Notes: a model not told the origin generated them from the sequence alone. 64,000 bases of DNA from Paraglaciecola sp030730205 (GCF_052119645.1 NZ_JBGQOM010000009.1:153542-217541), one strand, 5' to 3'. Numbered from the stretch's first letter, positions 9,206 to 19,091 are shown. Translations and numbers: made by a program.

Positions 9206-10159
9206 ATGAGTGCATGTTTTGTTGCTGATGTAGGCGGAACAAATATCCGCCTTGCACAAATTGATGATGGTAAATTAAGCCATATCAAAAAGTATTTGTG
9301 CAGTGATTACGGTTCGATTGATGCTGTTATCAAAATTTATTTGAGTGAATTCGCTGATACAAAATTCACCGCGGGTTGTTTAGGCTTGGCTTGTCCAGTA
9401 AATAGTGACTTTGTTTCTATGACAAACAATCAGTGGCAATTTTCTATCTCTGCGCTGCAAGAATCCCTAGGGCTGGAGTGGTTGGGCGTAATTAATGATT
9501 TTACTGCAGTAGCACATGCGGTCACTGTGTTGAATCAGCAACAAAAAGCCCAAGTCGGTCGTGGCCAATCGGTACCGACCGACAATATTGCGGTTTTTGG
9601 TCCGGGTACGGGCTTAGGTGTTAAACACTTGACCCAGACCGCAGAAGGTTGGTTAGCCTTAGACGGTGAAGGCGGCCATGTCGATTTCGCTCCTGTGGAT
9701 GAAGATGACTTAGCTATTTGGCGCTTTTTGACCAAAAAGTATGGGCATGCTTCTGCTGAAGAGGTGATGTCTGGTCGCGGCCTCGTGCAAATTTATCAAG
9801 CATTGGCCGAAGATAGAGGTCTTACGGCGGTATTTGATGACCCAGCAGATATTACTGACCGTGCTTTGGATGGGAGTTGTCAGTTGAGTCTCGCTACACT
9901 TAAACAGTTTTGCCGAATTATGGGCAGTTTTGCCGGTAATTTAGCGCTTAATATGGGCACCCGCGGTGGTGTGTATATTGGTGGTGGTATTGCCCCGCGT
10001 TTTCTTAACTTTTTAAAGGACAGTGATTTTCGTCAACGTTTTGAAGCCAAAGGTCGTTTCCGCGACTATGTTGCCGGTATCCCTACTTTCATTATTACAG
10101 AGCCAGATCACGGATTAATTGGTGCCATGGCCTATTTAGCACAAAATTTTAAAAGGTAA
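9206..10159 (+). CDS. glk: Glucokinase
   Basis: Phosphorylates cytosolic glucose with ATP, feeding Zwf directly. The 317-residue protein starts MSACFVADVGGTNIRLAQ, with the phosphate-binding loop DVGGTN near residues 8-13. Further motifs are NDFTAVAHA, FGPGTGLGV, GEGGHVDF and GGVYIGGGIAP. The frame is open upstream to 9143 inside edd, but ATG 9206 is preferred: a CAGGAAA Shine-Dalgarno sits 6 bases before it and it gives the normal family N-terminus. It lies 22 bases after edd and 5 bases before eda. This is the proteobacterial Glk family, not the ROK family. Confidence 0.94.
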   Translation: MSACFVADVGGTNIRLAQIDDGKLSHIKKYLCSDYGSIDAVIKIYLSEFADTKFTAGCLGLACPVNSDFVSMTNNQWQFSISALQESLGLEWLGVINDFTAVAHAVTVLNQQQKAQVGRGQSVPTDNIAVFGPGTGLGVKHLTQTAEGWLALDGEGGHVDFAPVDEDDLAIWRFLTKKYGHASAEEVMSGRGLVQIYQALAEDRGLTAVFDDPADITDRALDGSCQLSLATLKQFCRIMGSFAGNLALNMGTRGGVYIGGGIAPRFLNFLKDSDFRQRFEAKGRFRDYVAGIPTFIITEPDHGLIGAMAYLAQNFKR

Positions 10160-10164
10160 TTGCA

Positions 10165-10806
10165 ATGACAAAAAATTGGAAATTAAGCTCTGAAGAAATC
10201 TTCAGCCAAGGACCCGTTGTACCTGTGTTGGTCATTAAAGACGTTGAGCATGCTGTGCCTTTAGCTAAGGCCTTGATAGCGGGCGGTATCCGCGTATTAG
10301 AAGTTACTTTGCGCACCCCCGCTGCGTTAGAAGTCATTGCTAAGATCGCGAAAGAAGTGCCGGAAGCATTAATTGGTGCAGGTACAGTAACCAATCGTGC
10401 GCAATTAAAAGAAGTGCAAGATGCAGGTGCGATGTTTGCAATCAGCCCAGGAATGACACCTGATTTACTCGAAGCGGGTAATGAGGGCGATATTCCACTC
10501 ATACCAGGTATTTCATCTATTTCAGAATTGATGAAAGGTTTAGATCATGGTTATACCCACTTTAAATTCTTCCCTGCTGAAGCTTCTGGTGGTGTTAAAG
10601 CATTGAAAGCTATTGGTGGTCCATTCCCTGATGTCGCGTTCTGCCCAACCGGCGGTATTAGTCCCAGCAACTACTTAGATTATCTTGCCTTACCTAACGT
10701 ACGTTGTGCGGGTGGTTCTTGGTTAGTGCCAGATGGCGCAATGGAAAACGGTGAGTGGGACAAAATTACTGAGTTAGCTAAGCAAGCTGTCGCTGGGGCT
10801 AAATAA
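10165..10806 (+). CDS. eda: KDPG/KHG aldolase
   Basis: Cleaves 2-keto-3-deoxy-6-phosphogluconate into pyruvate and glyceraldehyde-3-phosphate. It has 213 residues. The active-site Glu is E46 in EVTLRTP and the Schiff-base Lys is K134 in FKFFPAE; GAGTVTN and the phosphate-binding GGI-type loop near the C-terminus (CPTGGISPSN) are present. Last gene of the zwf-pgl-edd-glk-eda operon, followed by a strong terminator. With Glk and Zwf upstream, the operon encodes a complete glucose-to-pyruvate Entner-Doudoroff branch. Confidence 0.96.
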   Translation: MTKNWKLSSEEIFSQGPVVPVLVIKDVEHAVPLAKALIAGGIRVLEVTLRTPAALEVIAKIAKEVPEALIGAGTVTNRAQLKEVQDAGAMFAISPGMTPDLLEAGNEGDIPLIPGISSISELMKGLDHGYTHFKFFPAEASGGVKALKAIGGPFPDVAFCPTGGISPSNYLDYLALPNVRCAGGSWLVPDGAMENGEWDKITELAKQAVAGAK

Positions 10807-10831
10807 GCCAAATTTACCTTATTTGAATGTT

Positions 10832-10858
10832 AAAAAGCCGCTTAAGCGGCTTTTTTAG
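10832..10858. terminator. Intrinsic terminator after eda
   Basis: AAAAAGCCGCTTAAGCGGCTTTTTT is a fully symmetric hairpin with a T-run on the plus strand and an A-run on the other side. It can therefore terminate both eda and the convergent esterase transcript. Confidence 0.88.
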
Positions 10859-10884
10859 TTTTTGGATATACTACAAATAGTGGT

Positions 10885-12024
10885 TTAGGGTATCGTTGTT
10901 TCTGCTTCTGGCGCGGTATTTGACGTCACGCCAGCTTGAGTAATTTTGAACATATACCAGTAAGTTGTGCCGCTCACCAAACCCATATCGACATAACTAC
11001 CAGTAAGAGCCGGGCCTGCTATGATCCTGGTGCGCCCCGATGTACCATTTTGATCATTCCGATACAGTTCTAAATAGGTGATATCTGGATTGGCGCCTTG
11101 TAAGTCCCAGCTCACAGTAATATCGCTACCATTTACTGTGGTCGTCAGATTTGTGACAGGCAAGGTGATCACTGGCGGGATCATGGTCTCTGCTTCTGGT
11201 GTGGTATTGGTTGTGCTATCCCCCTGAGTGAGCTTAAACATATACCAATACGTTGTGCCCGCTACCGCGGTTTCGTCTTTAAATGTCCCCATCAATGGCG
11301 CGCCACTTAAGATGCGGGTTCTATCGCTAGTGTCATTTTTATCATTTCGATATACTTCAACAGCAGTAATGGCGGGTGTGAAGTTCTGCAAATCCCAGCT
11401 TAGTTCGATAGCATTGCCGTTCACGGTGGCCGTTAAGTTCGTGCTAGGCGCGCCCACGACAATTGGTATAAGGCTTTCTGCTTCTGGAGCGGTATTACCT
11501 GTCACACCATCTTGGGTCATTTTAAACATATACCAATATGTTTTTCCCGGCTCTAAACCCTCATCTCTGTAGTTTCCTGCCAAAGCAGCGCCAGCAATAA
11601 TTCGAGAACGTCCAGCGGTGTCATTTTTGTCATTACGGTACAGTTCTAAGTAGCTGATATCGGGGTCAAAGTATTTTAGATCCCAGCTAAGTTCTACTGC
11701 AGTGCCATCCACCACTGCAACTAAGTTAGTGACTGGCACTTCAGTGACATAGGGCACTCTTATTTGTGCTTCAGGCACGGTATTGCTGGTAACCGTATCT
11801 TGTGTCACTTTAAACATGTACCAATAAGTTGTACCTTCAACTGCGGTTTCATCGATAAAGGTCCCTGTGTGTGCTGCACCAGCAACAATTCGTGTACGGC
11901 CAACCGTGTCTTCTTTATCATTACGATATAGCTCAAGATAACTGATGGCTGGATCGAAGTTTTGTAAGTTCCAATTTAATACCACCTTGGTGCCATCTAA
12001 GTGGGATACGAGGTTAGTACTTGG
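10885..12024 (-). repeat. Four tandem Fn3-like modules in the esterase
   Basis: Four copies of a module of about 90 residues make up the C-terminal third. Each starts near TNL, then DG or NG, SWDLQNF-like, LYRND-like, GRTRI, then GTTYWYMFK and NT(A/V/T)PEA. Copies are highly similar to one another, which suggests recent duplication. Confidence 0.8.
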
Positions 12025-14487
12025 CATACCAAGTCCTTCACTGTTGTTAAACACGGCACGTAATAGCGAATCACTGTCGTCAGAACTGAATTGGTAAATG
12101 GCCTTATCAGATAATTGAGCACTATTTTCATCTAGCCATTGAGTAAAGATATTGTCTGTTTTGGCCAACGCTTTGACCGTCAAGGGGCTTCCAATAGGAT
12201 AGGCATAGCCTTTAGTAAAAACGCCAGCCTCAGGTGTAGGACTTTCGACCGTTAAGGTATAAAGCGGTTGCAAAGCGTCAATCAGCGGTGCAATTGCTTG
12301 ATTGGTACTAAGCCCTGCTACGCCTTCTCGAACCAAACGGGCAATTTCAATCGCTCCTGCTTGTTGAAAATGAACGGTGTCATCACTACCATTTTTGAAA
12401 TTGTCATACTCATTCGCGGCAAAACCCATGTAATAAAATTGATTAGCGTAATCCTCACCGACTTCTTCAAGCAGGGCTTTGTTTTTGCTATCTAAATCGA
12501 TGAAGGCTAGGCCTAGAGTTTCAGCCAGTTCGCCTGTTACGATAGGGTGCTCGTGATAGGCATCGTAGGGTACACCTGCTTGCCACTGGTTACGGCGCAC
12601 TGAGCTAATGAATACTGGTGTCGCACCTGCATCGATGGTTTCTTGTGCAAAAAGCGTGAGAAAACCTTCAAAAGCTCCGCCGGTTGGGGCGGCTCGATCG
12701 GCATCAGTACTGCGATCATTGATACCAAATTGAATAAAGACAAAGTCACCTGCTGAGATATCCGCTTTTACCGAATCCCAATGATTTTCATAGAAACTTT
12801 TTGAGCTGGTGCCCCCTAACGCCCTGTTATCTACGGTGATTTTCGCGTCATCAAAATGCGTTTGAAATACTTGTCCCCAGCCTGTTTGCGGGTAGTAGTT
12901 GTCGGTGTAGTCAGCAACCGTCGAGTCGCCAATAATAAATAATGTTGCTGCATTAAAATTGGCTATGGGGATGGCGCCATTAAAGGCGGCTACAACGGTA
13001 TATTTACTGGCTGGCATCGTCGTTTGATAAATACTCGTTTCAGTGACTTTCTGTCCCCAGTTGTACCAAGCATCGAAGGTATCACTATCACCTTCAATTG
13101 TTTTGAAGGTCAGGGGGGTGCCAGCAGGGTAAGCGTTCCCAGCGGTGATAATGCTGTTATTAGCGCCGACATTTTCAACACTTAATTCGTAGCGATGCTG
13201 CAAGGTTGACATCAGAGGGGCGATGTCTACTCGGTCTTTTAATTCAACCAGTCCTTCGACAATAAGTCGGGCCATTTCAACGGCGCCCGTTTCTTGAAAA
13301 TGTGTACCGTCATTTGAGCCATTCGGATAGTTTGGGTATTCGCCCGGATCAAGCATTAAATATAAATAATGTGATGCTTGTTCTTTACCAAGAGCAGTAA
13401 CCAGCTCAAAAGATTTCATATTTAAATCAATAAAGGGCACATTTAGCTCCGTTGCTACTTTTAGCATCGCACCACGATAATCATTGCCGGTTTCGGTAAA
13501 CACATTACGCAAGACGTCACCGTTGTAGGCATTCATAATCATCGGACTGACTAACACTGGAATTGCACCTTTGTCTCGCGCTTCGTTTACATAATTGGTG
13601 AGGTACGTTTCATAGTCTGCTGGTGGGGTATACCGCTCGGCTTTACTAAAGTCCCGGTCATTATGGCCGAATTGAATAAGCAGGTAATCGCCACTGTTTA
13701 TCTCTGCGAGTACTGCATCCCACACGCCCGCCTCAGTGTAATAACTTCTTGAACTGCGTCCGCCTCTTGCGCGATTAACCACTTCAATATCTGTATCTTT
13801 GAAAAAAAGTTGTAATAATTGGCCCCATCCTTTTTGCGGATAATATGAGGCGCCATAGTTGGCTACCGTTGAATCGCCAATAACATACACGCGTTTGTCA
13901 GCCGTCGGGACGTCAACTTCCGGTATGGTTGCTTCAAAAACACAAGCGCCAGCAGTCAAGCCTTCACCTTTTACTGTAAGAGAATCAATATTTGGTAAGC
14001 CCTCAGCTTTTGTGCCGCTGAGTGTAATGGTATTTTCACCTGCAGCTAGGAATAAAACGGCTGAGTCTGTCGTCCAAAGGTCCCATGCTGTTGTAGAGGC
14101 TAAGGCAATGTTGACACGATTATTATTGCCTGAAAATGTGGCGGGTAAATCAATAGGTGCTGCGTAGTGAAGCTCGAGAGTATATTCTCCCGCTTTAGTG
14201 ACATTGACTTGCCACTTCACTATTGAGTTTTCAGTATCACTCGGATTGGCATAGCCTTCACCTGTGAATCCCGTATATTCGTTTTCGACTTCCCCAGTTA
14301 AGGTACAAAAGCCAGCTGTCATTTCTTCAATGATAACTTCATTCGGTTCAGGTGTTGTTGGCGGCGGATTGCTTGGTTCTGCAGGGGCGATAATAGGAGG
14401 GGCGGTGCTGCCTATCTCTGTACTCTTTTGTCCACCGCAACCTATCACTGATAGCAGTAATACTGATAAAACAAGATATTTATTCAT
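10885..14487 (-). CDS. Lipoprotein with two rhamnogalacturonan acetylesterase (SGNH) domains and Fn3-like repeats
   Basis: A 1200-residue secreted lipoprotein (signal peptide ending SVIGC, acylated Cys 17). Domains in order: Pro-rich linker to 55; a CBM35-like module about 57-177 (GFCTLTGEVENEYTGFTGEGY... LPNIDSLTV); SGNH hydrolase 1 about 199-420 with GDSTVA (Ser206), GHND (Asn276) and DGTH (Asp393, His396); a short beta module; SGNH hydrolase 2 about 516-730 with GDST (Ser522), GIND (Asn590) and DTVH (Asp703, His706); another beta module; four Fn3-like repeats of about 90 residues to the end. Both esterase domains keep all catalytic residues. By family they remove acetyl groups from rhamnogalacturonan. 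It is divergent from a PL11 lyase with the same accessory modules, so the two probably act together on pectin RG-I at the cell surface. Confidence 0.87.
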   Translation of the reverse strand: MNKYLVLSVLLLSVIGCGGQKSTEIGSTAPPIIAPAEPSNPPPTTPEPNEVIIEEMTAGFCTLTGEVENEYTGFTGEGYANPSDTENSIVKWQVNVTKAGEYTLELHYAAPIDLPATFSGNNNRVNIALASTTAWDLWTTDSAVLFLAAGENTITLSGTKAEGLPNIDSLTVKGEGLTAGACVFEATIPEVDVPTADKRVYVIGDSTVANYGASYYPQKGWGQLLQLFFKDTDIEVVNRARGGRSSRSYYTEAGVWDAVLAEINSGDYLLIQFGHNDRDFSKAERYTPPADYETYLTNYVNEARDKGAIPVLVSPMIMNAYNGDVLRNVFTETGNDYRGAMLKVATELNVPFIDLNMKSFELVTALGKEQASHYLYLMLDPGEYPNYPNGSNDGTHFQETGAVEMARLIVEGLVELKDRVDIAPLMSTLQHRYELSVENVGANNSIITAGNAYPAGTPLTFKTIEGDSDTFDAWYNWGQKVTETSIYQTTMPASKYTVVAAFNGAIPIANFNAATLFIIGDSTVADYTDNYYPQTGWGQVFQTHFDDAKITVDNRALGGTSSKSFYENHWDSVKADISAGDFVFIQFGINDRSTDADRAAPTGGAFEGFLTLFAQETIDAGATPVFISSVRRNQWQAGVPYDAYHEHPIVTGELAETLGLAFIDLDSKNKALLEEVGEDYANQFYYMGFAANEYDNFKNGSDDTVHFQQAGAIEIARLVREGVAGLSTNQAIAPLIDALQPLYTLTVESPTPEAGVFTKGYAYPIGSPLTVKALAKTDNIFTQWLDENSAQLSDKAIYQFSSDDSDSLLRAVFNNSEGLGMPSTNLVSHLDGTKVVLNWNLQNFDPAISYLELYRNDKEDTVGRTRIVAGAAHTGTFIDETAVEGTTYWYMFKVTQDTVTSNTVPEAQIRVPYVTEVPVTNLVAVVDGTAVELSWDLKYFDPDISYLELYRNDKNDTAGRSRIIAGAALAGNYRDEGLEPGKTYWYMFKMTQDGVTGNTAPEAESLIPIVVGAPSTNLTATVNGNAIELSWDLQNFTPAITAVEVYRNDKNDTSDRTRILSGAPLMGTFKDETAVAGTTYWYMFKLTQGDSTTNTTPEAETMIPPVITLPVTNLTTTVNGSDITVSWDLQGANPDITYLELYRNDQNGTSGRTRIIAGPALTGSYVDMGLVSGTTYWYMFKITQAGVTSNTAPEAETTIP

Positions 14488-15123
14488 GTCATTCCTCGAT
14501 TCGTGTCCCGCATGTTAGTTTTTCTTAAAGTTTACGTAAATTATACCTTTCGTTAACAAATGAAGGCTGCGCGCAATATAAAGTTTTATGATGCAAATGC
14601 AATCAAGTTTATTAACATTCTGACTGTATTTGATTGGTTGTGACTTTGTTTTGGATTTCATTAAGTGTGTTTTTTCATCAACTTAGCGACATAAATACCA
14701 TTCACGAAAAAATGTGAAAAGTTTTATATATGAATATTTAAATGGTGACAGGCTTAAATCTAGTGTTCAGGAAGTAAATTAAGGTCATTGATAATTCTAA
14801 TATTTTTAATTCATATTTAGATAAGGGGGCGCACTGTTCCTTGCCCACCCCAAAACTAGATTTATTCTCCCCATTTTGCTGAAACGTAAAAATAATTATT
14901 CATATATGAATAATGTTAACCAAGTGTTATAGGAATTATCTATTTGATTACATATGATGGCTTATGATTAATTTGGGTTGGTGTGGCTGATTTTGGTTAC
15001 TTTTTGCTTAAAGTACTACCGAGCCTGTTTATACCCTCATTATTGATACCGCTTTTCCAATGGTGTGTTGCTTAAACATCGACCAAATATATAGATGAAT
15101 ATTATTTTTAGGAGATAACAACA
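14488..15123. promoter_or_regulatory. Divergent regulatory region of the pectin locus
   Basis: These 636 bases separate the start codons of the esterase and the PL11 lyase, and I see no convincing gene in them. The stretch is strongly A+T-rich. Its notable element is a perfect 20-bp palindrome at 14895-14914; related ATATGAATATT-like sequences occur near 14726-14738 and 15087-15106. A TTTACGTAAA palindrome lies near 14530. It presumably carries both promoters and the operator of an unseen regulator. Confidence 0.55.
14895..14914. promoter_or_regulatory. Perfect palindrome, candidate operator
   Basis: ATTATTCATATATGAATAAT is symmetrical over all 20 bases. It lies between divergent rhamnogalacturonan genes, about 210 bases before the lyase start. 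The cognate regulator is unknown; no regulator gene is in this locus. Confidence 0.5.
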
Positions 15124-18100
15124 ATGAGTTCGGATGGTTGGGTACAAAAAGAGAAAGGTCGTTTATTCGCAAAAGTAATGCTGCCCCTTATGTTATCGAC
15201 GGCAATAACAGGCTGTAAGCAGGACTTCACGCCAGATAATGAGGTTGTGGTAGATACCGGTACACCGCCAGTCGTTGTCGAACTTAGTGATCCCGCACGA
15301 GATGGTAAGGCGCTTGAATTTTTAGATAGAGGCCTGGTGGTTATGCCGACAGCAGATGGCAATGTGCTCAGTTGGCGTTTTTTAGGCTCTGATTCTCAAA
15401 AGGTCAGCTTTAAAATTTATAAAAATGATGAATTATTGACAACAAATTATGTCATTGATCGGACCTTTTACGAAGACAAGACAGGCCTAGCCACAGATAG
15501 TTACCAGGTAAAAGCCTTTGTATCCGAGCAAGAAGTCGGTGCTTCTAAAAAACGCTCAGCATGGACTAATTCCTATCTAAGTATTGCACTGAATAAACCT
15601 GAAAATGGTTTTGTTGAGGGTAGCGAATACAGTTACAGCGCTAATGATGCTTCAGCCGCAGACTTAGATGGTGATGGTCAGTATGAACTGCTGGTCAAAT
15701 GGTATCCCAGTAATGCCAAGGATAATGCCCAATCAGGGGCAACAGGCGATACCTTAATTGATGCCTATACCATGGAAGGCAAACAACTGTGGCGCATTAA
15801 TCTTGGCCCTAATATTCGTTCAGGGGCTCACTACACCCAATTTATGGCTTTTGACTTTGATCAAGATGGTCGCGCTGAAATCGCCATGAAAACCGCCGAT
15901 GGCACCATTGATGGTCGCGGCACGGTTATTGGTGACCCAACGGCAATTTATCGCAATGCTTCGGGCTATATATTGGATGGCCCAGAATTTTTGACCATGT
16001 TTGATGGTTTATCAGGTGAAGCACTCGACACCATTAACTATGAACCTGCTCGCGGTAACGTCGGTGATTGGGGCGATACTTACGGCAATAGGGTCGACAG
16101 GTTTTTGGCTGGAGTGGCTTATTTAGGTGACGATTCTCCAAGCTTACTTATGTCTCGCGGGTACTATACTCGCGCCGTTGTTGCGGCGTATGACTGGCGG
16201 GATAACAAATTTGTGAGCCGCTGGACCTTTGATACAAATTTCGGTGCTGCTGATGCTATTGTTGCTGGACAAGGTGCGCACAGCTTAACGATTGGCGACG
16301 TCGACGCTGATGGATTTGACGAAATCATCTTTGGTGCCGCTGCTATCGATAATGACGGCACAGCTTTATATAGCACTGACTTAGGGCATGGCGATGCCTT
16401 GCATATGTCTGATATTGATCCAAGCCGCCCCGGCTTAGAAGTGTTCATGGTGCATGAAAGCCCAACGAGTTACACCAAAGATGGTATCGAGTACGGCGTA
16501 GAGCTTCACGATGCCGAAACAGGCGCAATTTTATGGCGTCGTCCTTCTGATGGTGCTGACGTTGGTCGCGGTGTGAGTGTGGATATTGACCCTAATTATA
16601 GCGGCAATGAAAATTGGGGATCCCGCGGTGGGCTAGTGGCTGCTGATGGAACGGTTATTTTAGAAGGGCACACCGAAAGACCTGCTCAAATGAATTTTGC
16701 CATTTGGTGGGATGGTGATTTACTCAGAGAGTTGTTAGACGGAACAAATATTTATAAGTGGAATCCTCAGACTAGTCGTTCTGAAGTGATATTTGAAGGT
16801 AGTGCCTTTAATGCAGTATCAAACAACGGTACTAAGGCAACCCCAAGTTTATCTGCTGACTTGTTCGGTGATTGGCGCGAAGAAGTTGTCTTTGCTAATA
16901 CTGACAGCACAGAGTTAATGATCTTTTCAACTACAATACCTACGGATATCAGGTTACCCACTCTAATGCACGACGTGCAGTATCGTGAAGCCATTGCTTG
17001 GCAAAATGTTGCGTACAATCAACCCCCACATCCTAGTTTCTATTTAGGCAGTGACACCGATACAGCATTAACCTCGATACGTGAATGGCCCCAATTCACC
17101 ATGCAAACCGTGGAATTGGGTGAGTTAACAAAGTTAGTGGCGCAAGGTGATGAGGATAGTGTTTCAATCAATGTTTATTTAAATAATGTTGATGCCGACA
17201 GTATCGAAATATTCCGCAACACCACCGACAGTGTGGCCGGAAGAGTCAGTGTGGGGCTATTACCTCAGGGGCAAACCACCTTCGATGATGATACTGCACT
17301 ACCTGATGTGACCTATTATTACTGGGCAGTGTTAAAAGACAGCAGTGGCGCTGAAATTTCTGAGCTTGCACTATCGAAAACCAAACTCACATCAAGTTTA
17401 ATTCCTCTTGTAGTGTTTAACGGGGTCAGTTCACCAGATGGCGTAACACTAGAATGGTCAACTAAAAATGTTGATGCCAATACCATCACAATCTACCGAG
17501 CGGATGCCGTTGATGGAAATACCCCACCTGATTCAGCAACGCGTGTTTCAGTAGGCTCTCCTGCGGTATCGACGAGCTCTTGGCTCGATCCATCAACGGT
17601 GCCTGGTGGCAAGTATTTTTACTGGATAGAGTTTGAGGTTTCAGGCAGTGATCCAATAAGTGCCGACCCTGTTTTTGGTGAACATATTATTGTACCCGTG
17701 ACAAATCTCACCTCTACGTACACAGATGCTGGTATCGCCTTAAGTTGGGATTTACAAAACTTCCCTGTAATAGTCGGTTCACAATTGTACCGTAATACCT
17801 TACCTCAAGCGGGTGGTCGTACTCGTTTAACGATATTGCCTGACACTGACGTATTGCAAGGTACCTTCCTCGATACGACAGCTGAACCAGGCGTTACCTA
17901 TTGGTACATGTTCAAACTCACCTTAGCGGATGGCTCAACCCCAAGTACCGATGTTGAAGGTGAAATTACCAATGCGGCCAATATAACCAATATGAATGTG
18001 CAGTCTGATGGTCAACAAGTGGATATCACTTGGAACTTGCAAAACTTTGGTCAAGAGATTGATTATATTGAGCTTTATCGTAATACGATTGCCGGTACAG

Positions 18101-18990
18101 CGAATCGAGTCAGGGTGGCAAGCAGCGTTCCTGTCGCAGGTAGCTACACCGATACCACCGGCTTAGTGGATGGCACCACCTATTGGTACATGTTTAAAGT
18201 GCGTCTGGCTGACGGTACAACAGTGAATACCGATGCAGAAGGTGAGACCTTGTTTGCCGTGCCTATTCCTAAGGCGAATTTGTTCTCAGTGCTCAGTGAT
18301 GGTGGGATTAGTTTGTCATGGAAATTAGAAAACTTCTTCACCAGCATCAGCGGAATTGAGTTGTATCGGAATACTACAAATGCCCTTGACGGCCGTGAGC
18401 GTATTGCCAGTGGAGTTGATGCTGAAGGAGTGTATCAAGATACCACCGGTCTGGTTGAAGATACGACTTATTGGTACATGTTCAAAGTGACCATGAGTGA
18501 TGGCACGGTGATAAATACTGATCCTGAAGCTGAGGTAAAATTTGAGGCCGCACCGGTGGTGACGTCTTTGCTATTAGAGGAGGACCAAGTGGGTTTCTGT
18601 AAAGTGGATGGCGCGGTTGAAAACAACAACCCTGGTTTTACTGGGACTGGTTTTTCCAATACCGCTAACGAACTCGACAAAGGTGTTTACTGGAAAGTGA
18701 ATGTGCTTGAAGCGGGAAGTTACACCTTTACCTTTGTTTACGCCAACGGCGGCACGGATAACCGTTGGGGCAGACTCGACATCAATGGTACTGAAGCGGT
18801 AGCCAAAGTAGACATGAACCCAGGTGATTGGACGACTTATGTACCGGTTACCGTCACTGTTGAGTTACAAACTGGGGAAGCTGATATTGCCCTTATTTCA
18901 AGAACGGCTGGTGGTTTGGCTAACGTTGACAGTTTAACTATCGAGTCAACCTCGGGCGGCAATGCGCCCCTCCCGATTGCGTGTCAATAA
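15124..18990 (+). CDS. Rhamnogalacturonan lyase, PL11 family, lipoprotein with Fn3-like and CBM35-like modules
   Basis: Cleaves the rhamnose-galacturonate backbone of RG-I by beta-elimination. It has 1288 residues; the ATG is preceded by AGGAG at 15110-15114. The signal peptide ends ITGC, with Cys31 probably acylated. The PL11 beta-propeller spans about 50-650: ASAADLDGDGQYELLVKW, FDFDQDGRAEIAMKTADGT, GDVDADGFDEIIFG, a series of calcium-binding DxDxDG-like turns typical of the family. Several Fn3-like modules follow at about 660-1155, the last three carrying TTYWYMFK-like ends as in the divergent esterase. A CBM35-like module (1165-1280; GFCKVDGAVENNNPGFTGTGF) closes the protein. The accessory modules point to attachment to insoluble pectin. 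Confidence 0.88.
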   Translation: MSSDGWVQKEKGRLFAKVMLPLMLSTAITGCKQDFTPDNEVVVDTGTPPVVVELSDPARDGKALEFLDRGLVVMPTADGNVLSWRFLGSDSQKVSFKIYKNDELLTTNYVIDRTFYEDKTGLATDSYQVKAFVSEQEVGASKKRSAWTNSYLSIALNKPENGFVEGSEYSYSANDASAADLDGDGQYELLVKWYPSNAKDNAQSGATGDTLIDAYTMEGKQLWRINLGPNIRSGAHYTQFMAFDFDQDGRAEIAMKTADGTIDGRGTVIGDPTAIYRNASGYILDGPEFLTMFDGLSGEALDTINYEPARGNVGDWGDTYGNRVDRFLAGVAYLGDDSPSLLMSRGYYTRAVVAAYDWRDNKFVSRWTFDTNFGAADAIVAGQGAHSLTIGDVDADGFDEIIFGAAAIDNDGTALYSTDLGHGDALHMSDIDPSRPGLEVFMVHESPTSYTKDGIEYGVELHDAETGAILWRRPSDGADVGRGVSVDIDPNYSGNENWGSRGGLVAADGTVILEGHTERPAQMNFAIWWDGDLLRELLDGTNIYKWNPQTSRSEVIFEGSAFNAVSNNGTKATPSLSADLFGDWREEVVFANTDSTELMIFSTTIPTDIRLPTLMHDVQYREAIAWQNVAYNQPPHPSFYLGSDTDTALTSIREWPQFTMQTVELGELTKLVAQGDEDSVSINVYLNNVDADSIEIFRNTTDSVAGRVSVGLLPQGQTTFDDDTALPDVTYYYWAVLKDSSGAEISELALSKTKLTSSLIPLVVFNGVSSPDGVTLEWSTKNVDANTITIYRADAVDGNTPPDSATRVSVGSPAVSTSSWLDPSTVPGGKYFYWIEFEVSGSDPISADPVFGEHIIVPVTNLTSTYTDAGIALSWDLQNFPVIVGSQLYRNTLPQAGGRTRLTILPDTDVLQGTFLDTTAEPGVTYWYMFKLTLADGSTPSTDVEGEITNAANITNMNVQSDGQQVDITWNLQNFGQEIDYIELYRNTIAGTANRVRVASSVPVAGSYTDTTGLVDGTTYWYMFKVRLADGTTVNTDAEGETLFAVPIPKANLFSVLSDGGISLSWKLENFFTSISGIELYRNTTNALDGRERIASGVDAEGVYQDTTGLVEDTTYWYMFKVTMSDGTVINTDPEAEVKFEAAPVVTSLLLEEDQVGFCKVDGAVENNNPGFTGTGFSNTANELDKGVYWKVNVLEAGSYTFTFVYANGGTDNRWGRLDINGTEAVAKVDMNPGDWTTYVPVTVTVELQTGEADIALISRTAGGLANVDSLTIESTSGGNAPLPIACQ

Positions 18991-18998
18991 ACCCAAGG

Positions 18999-19028
18999 GC
19001 TGCCATAAAAATCGTTTTTTATGGCAGC
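18999..19028 (+). terminator. 13-bp stem-loop between lyase and receptor genes
   Basis: GCTGCCATAAAAA and TTTTTATGGCAGC form a perfect stem with a 4-base gap, 8 bases after the lyase stop. There is no U-tract afterwards. It may be a weak terminator or a 3' stabiliser that sets lower expression of the downstream receptor. Confidence 0.5.
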
Positions 19029-19091
19029 GTTATCACGATATGAAAAGAGAAGTTTAGCTCTCCAGATAACTCAAATTAGAATGAGGGAATC

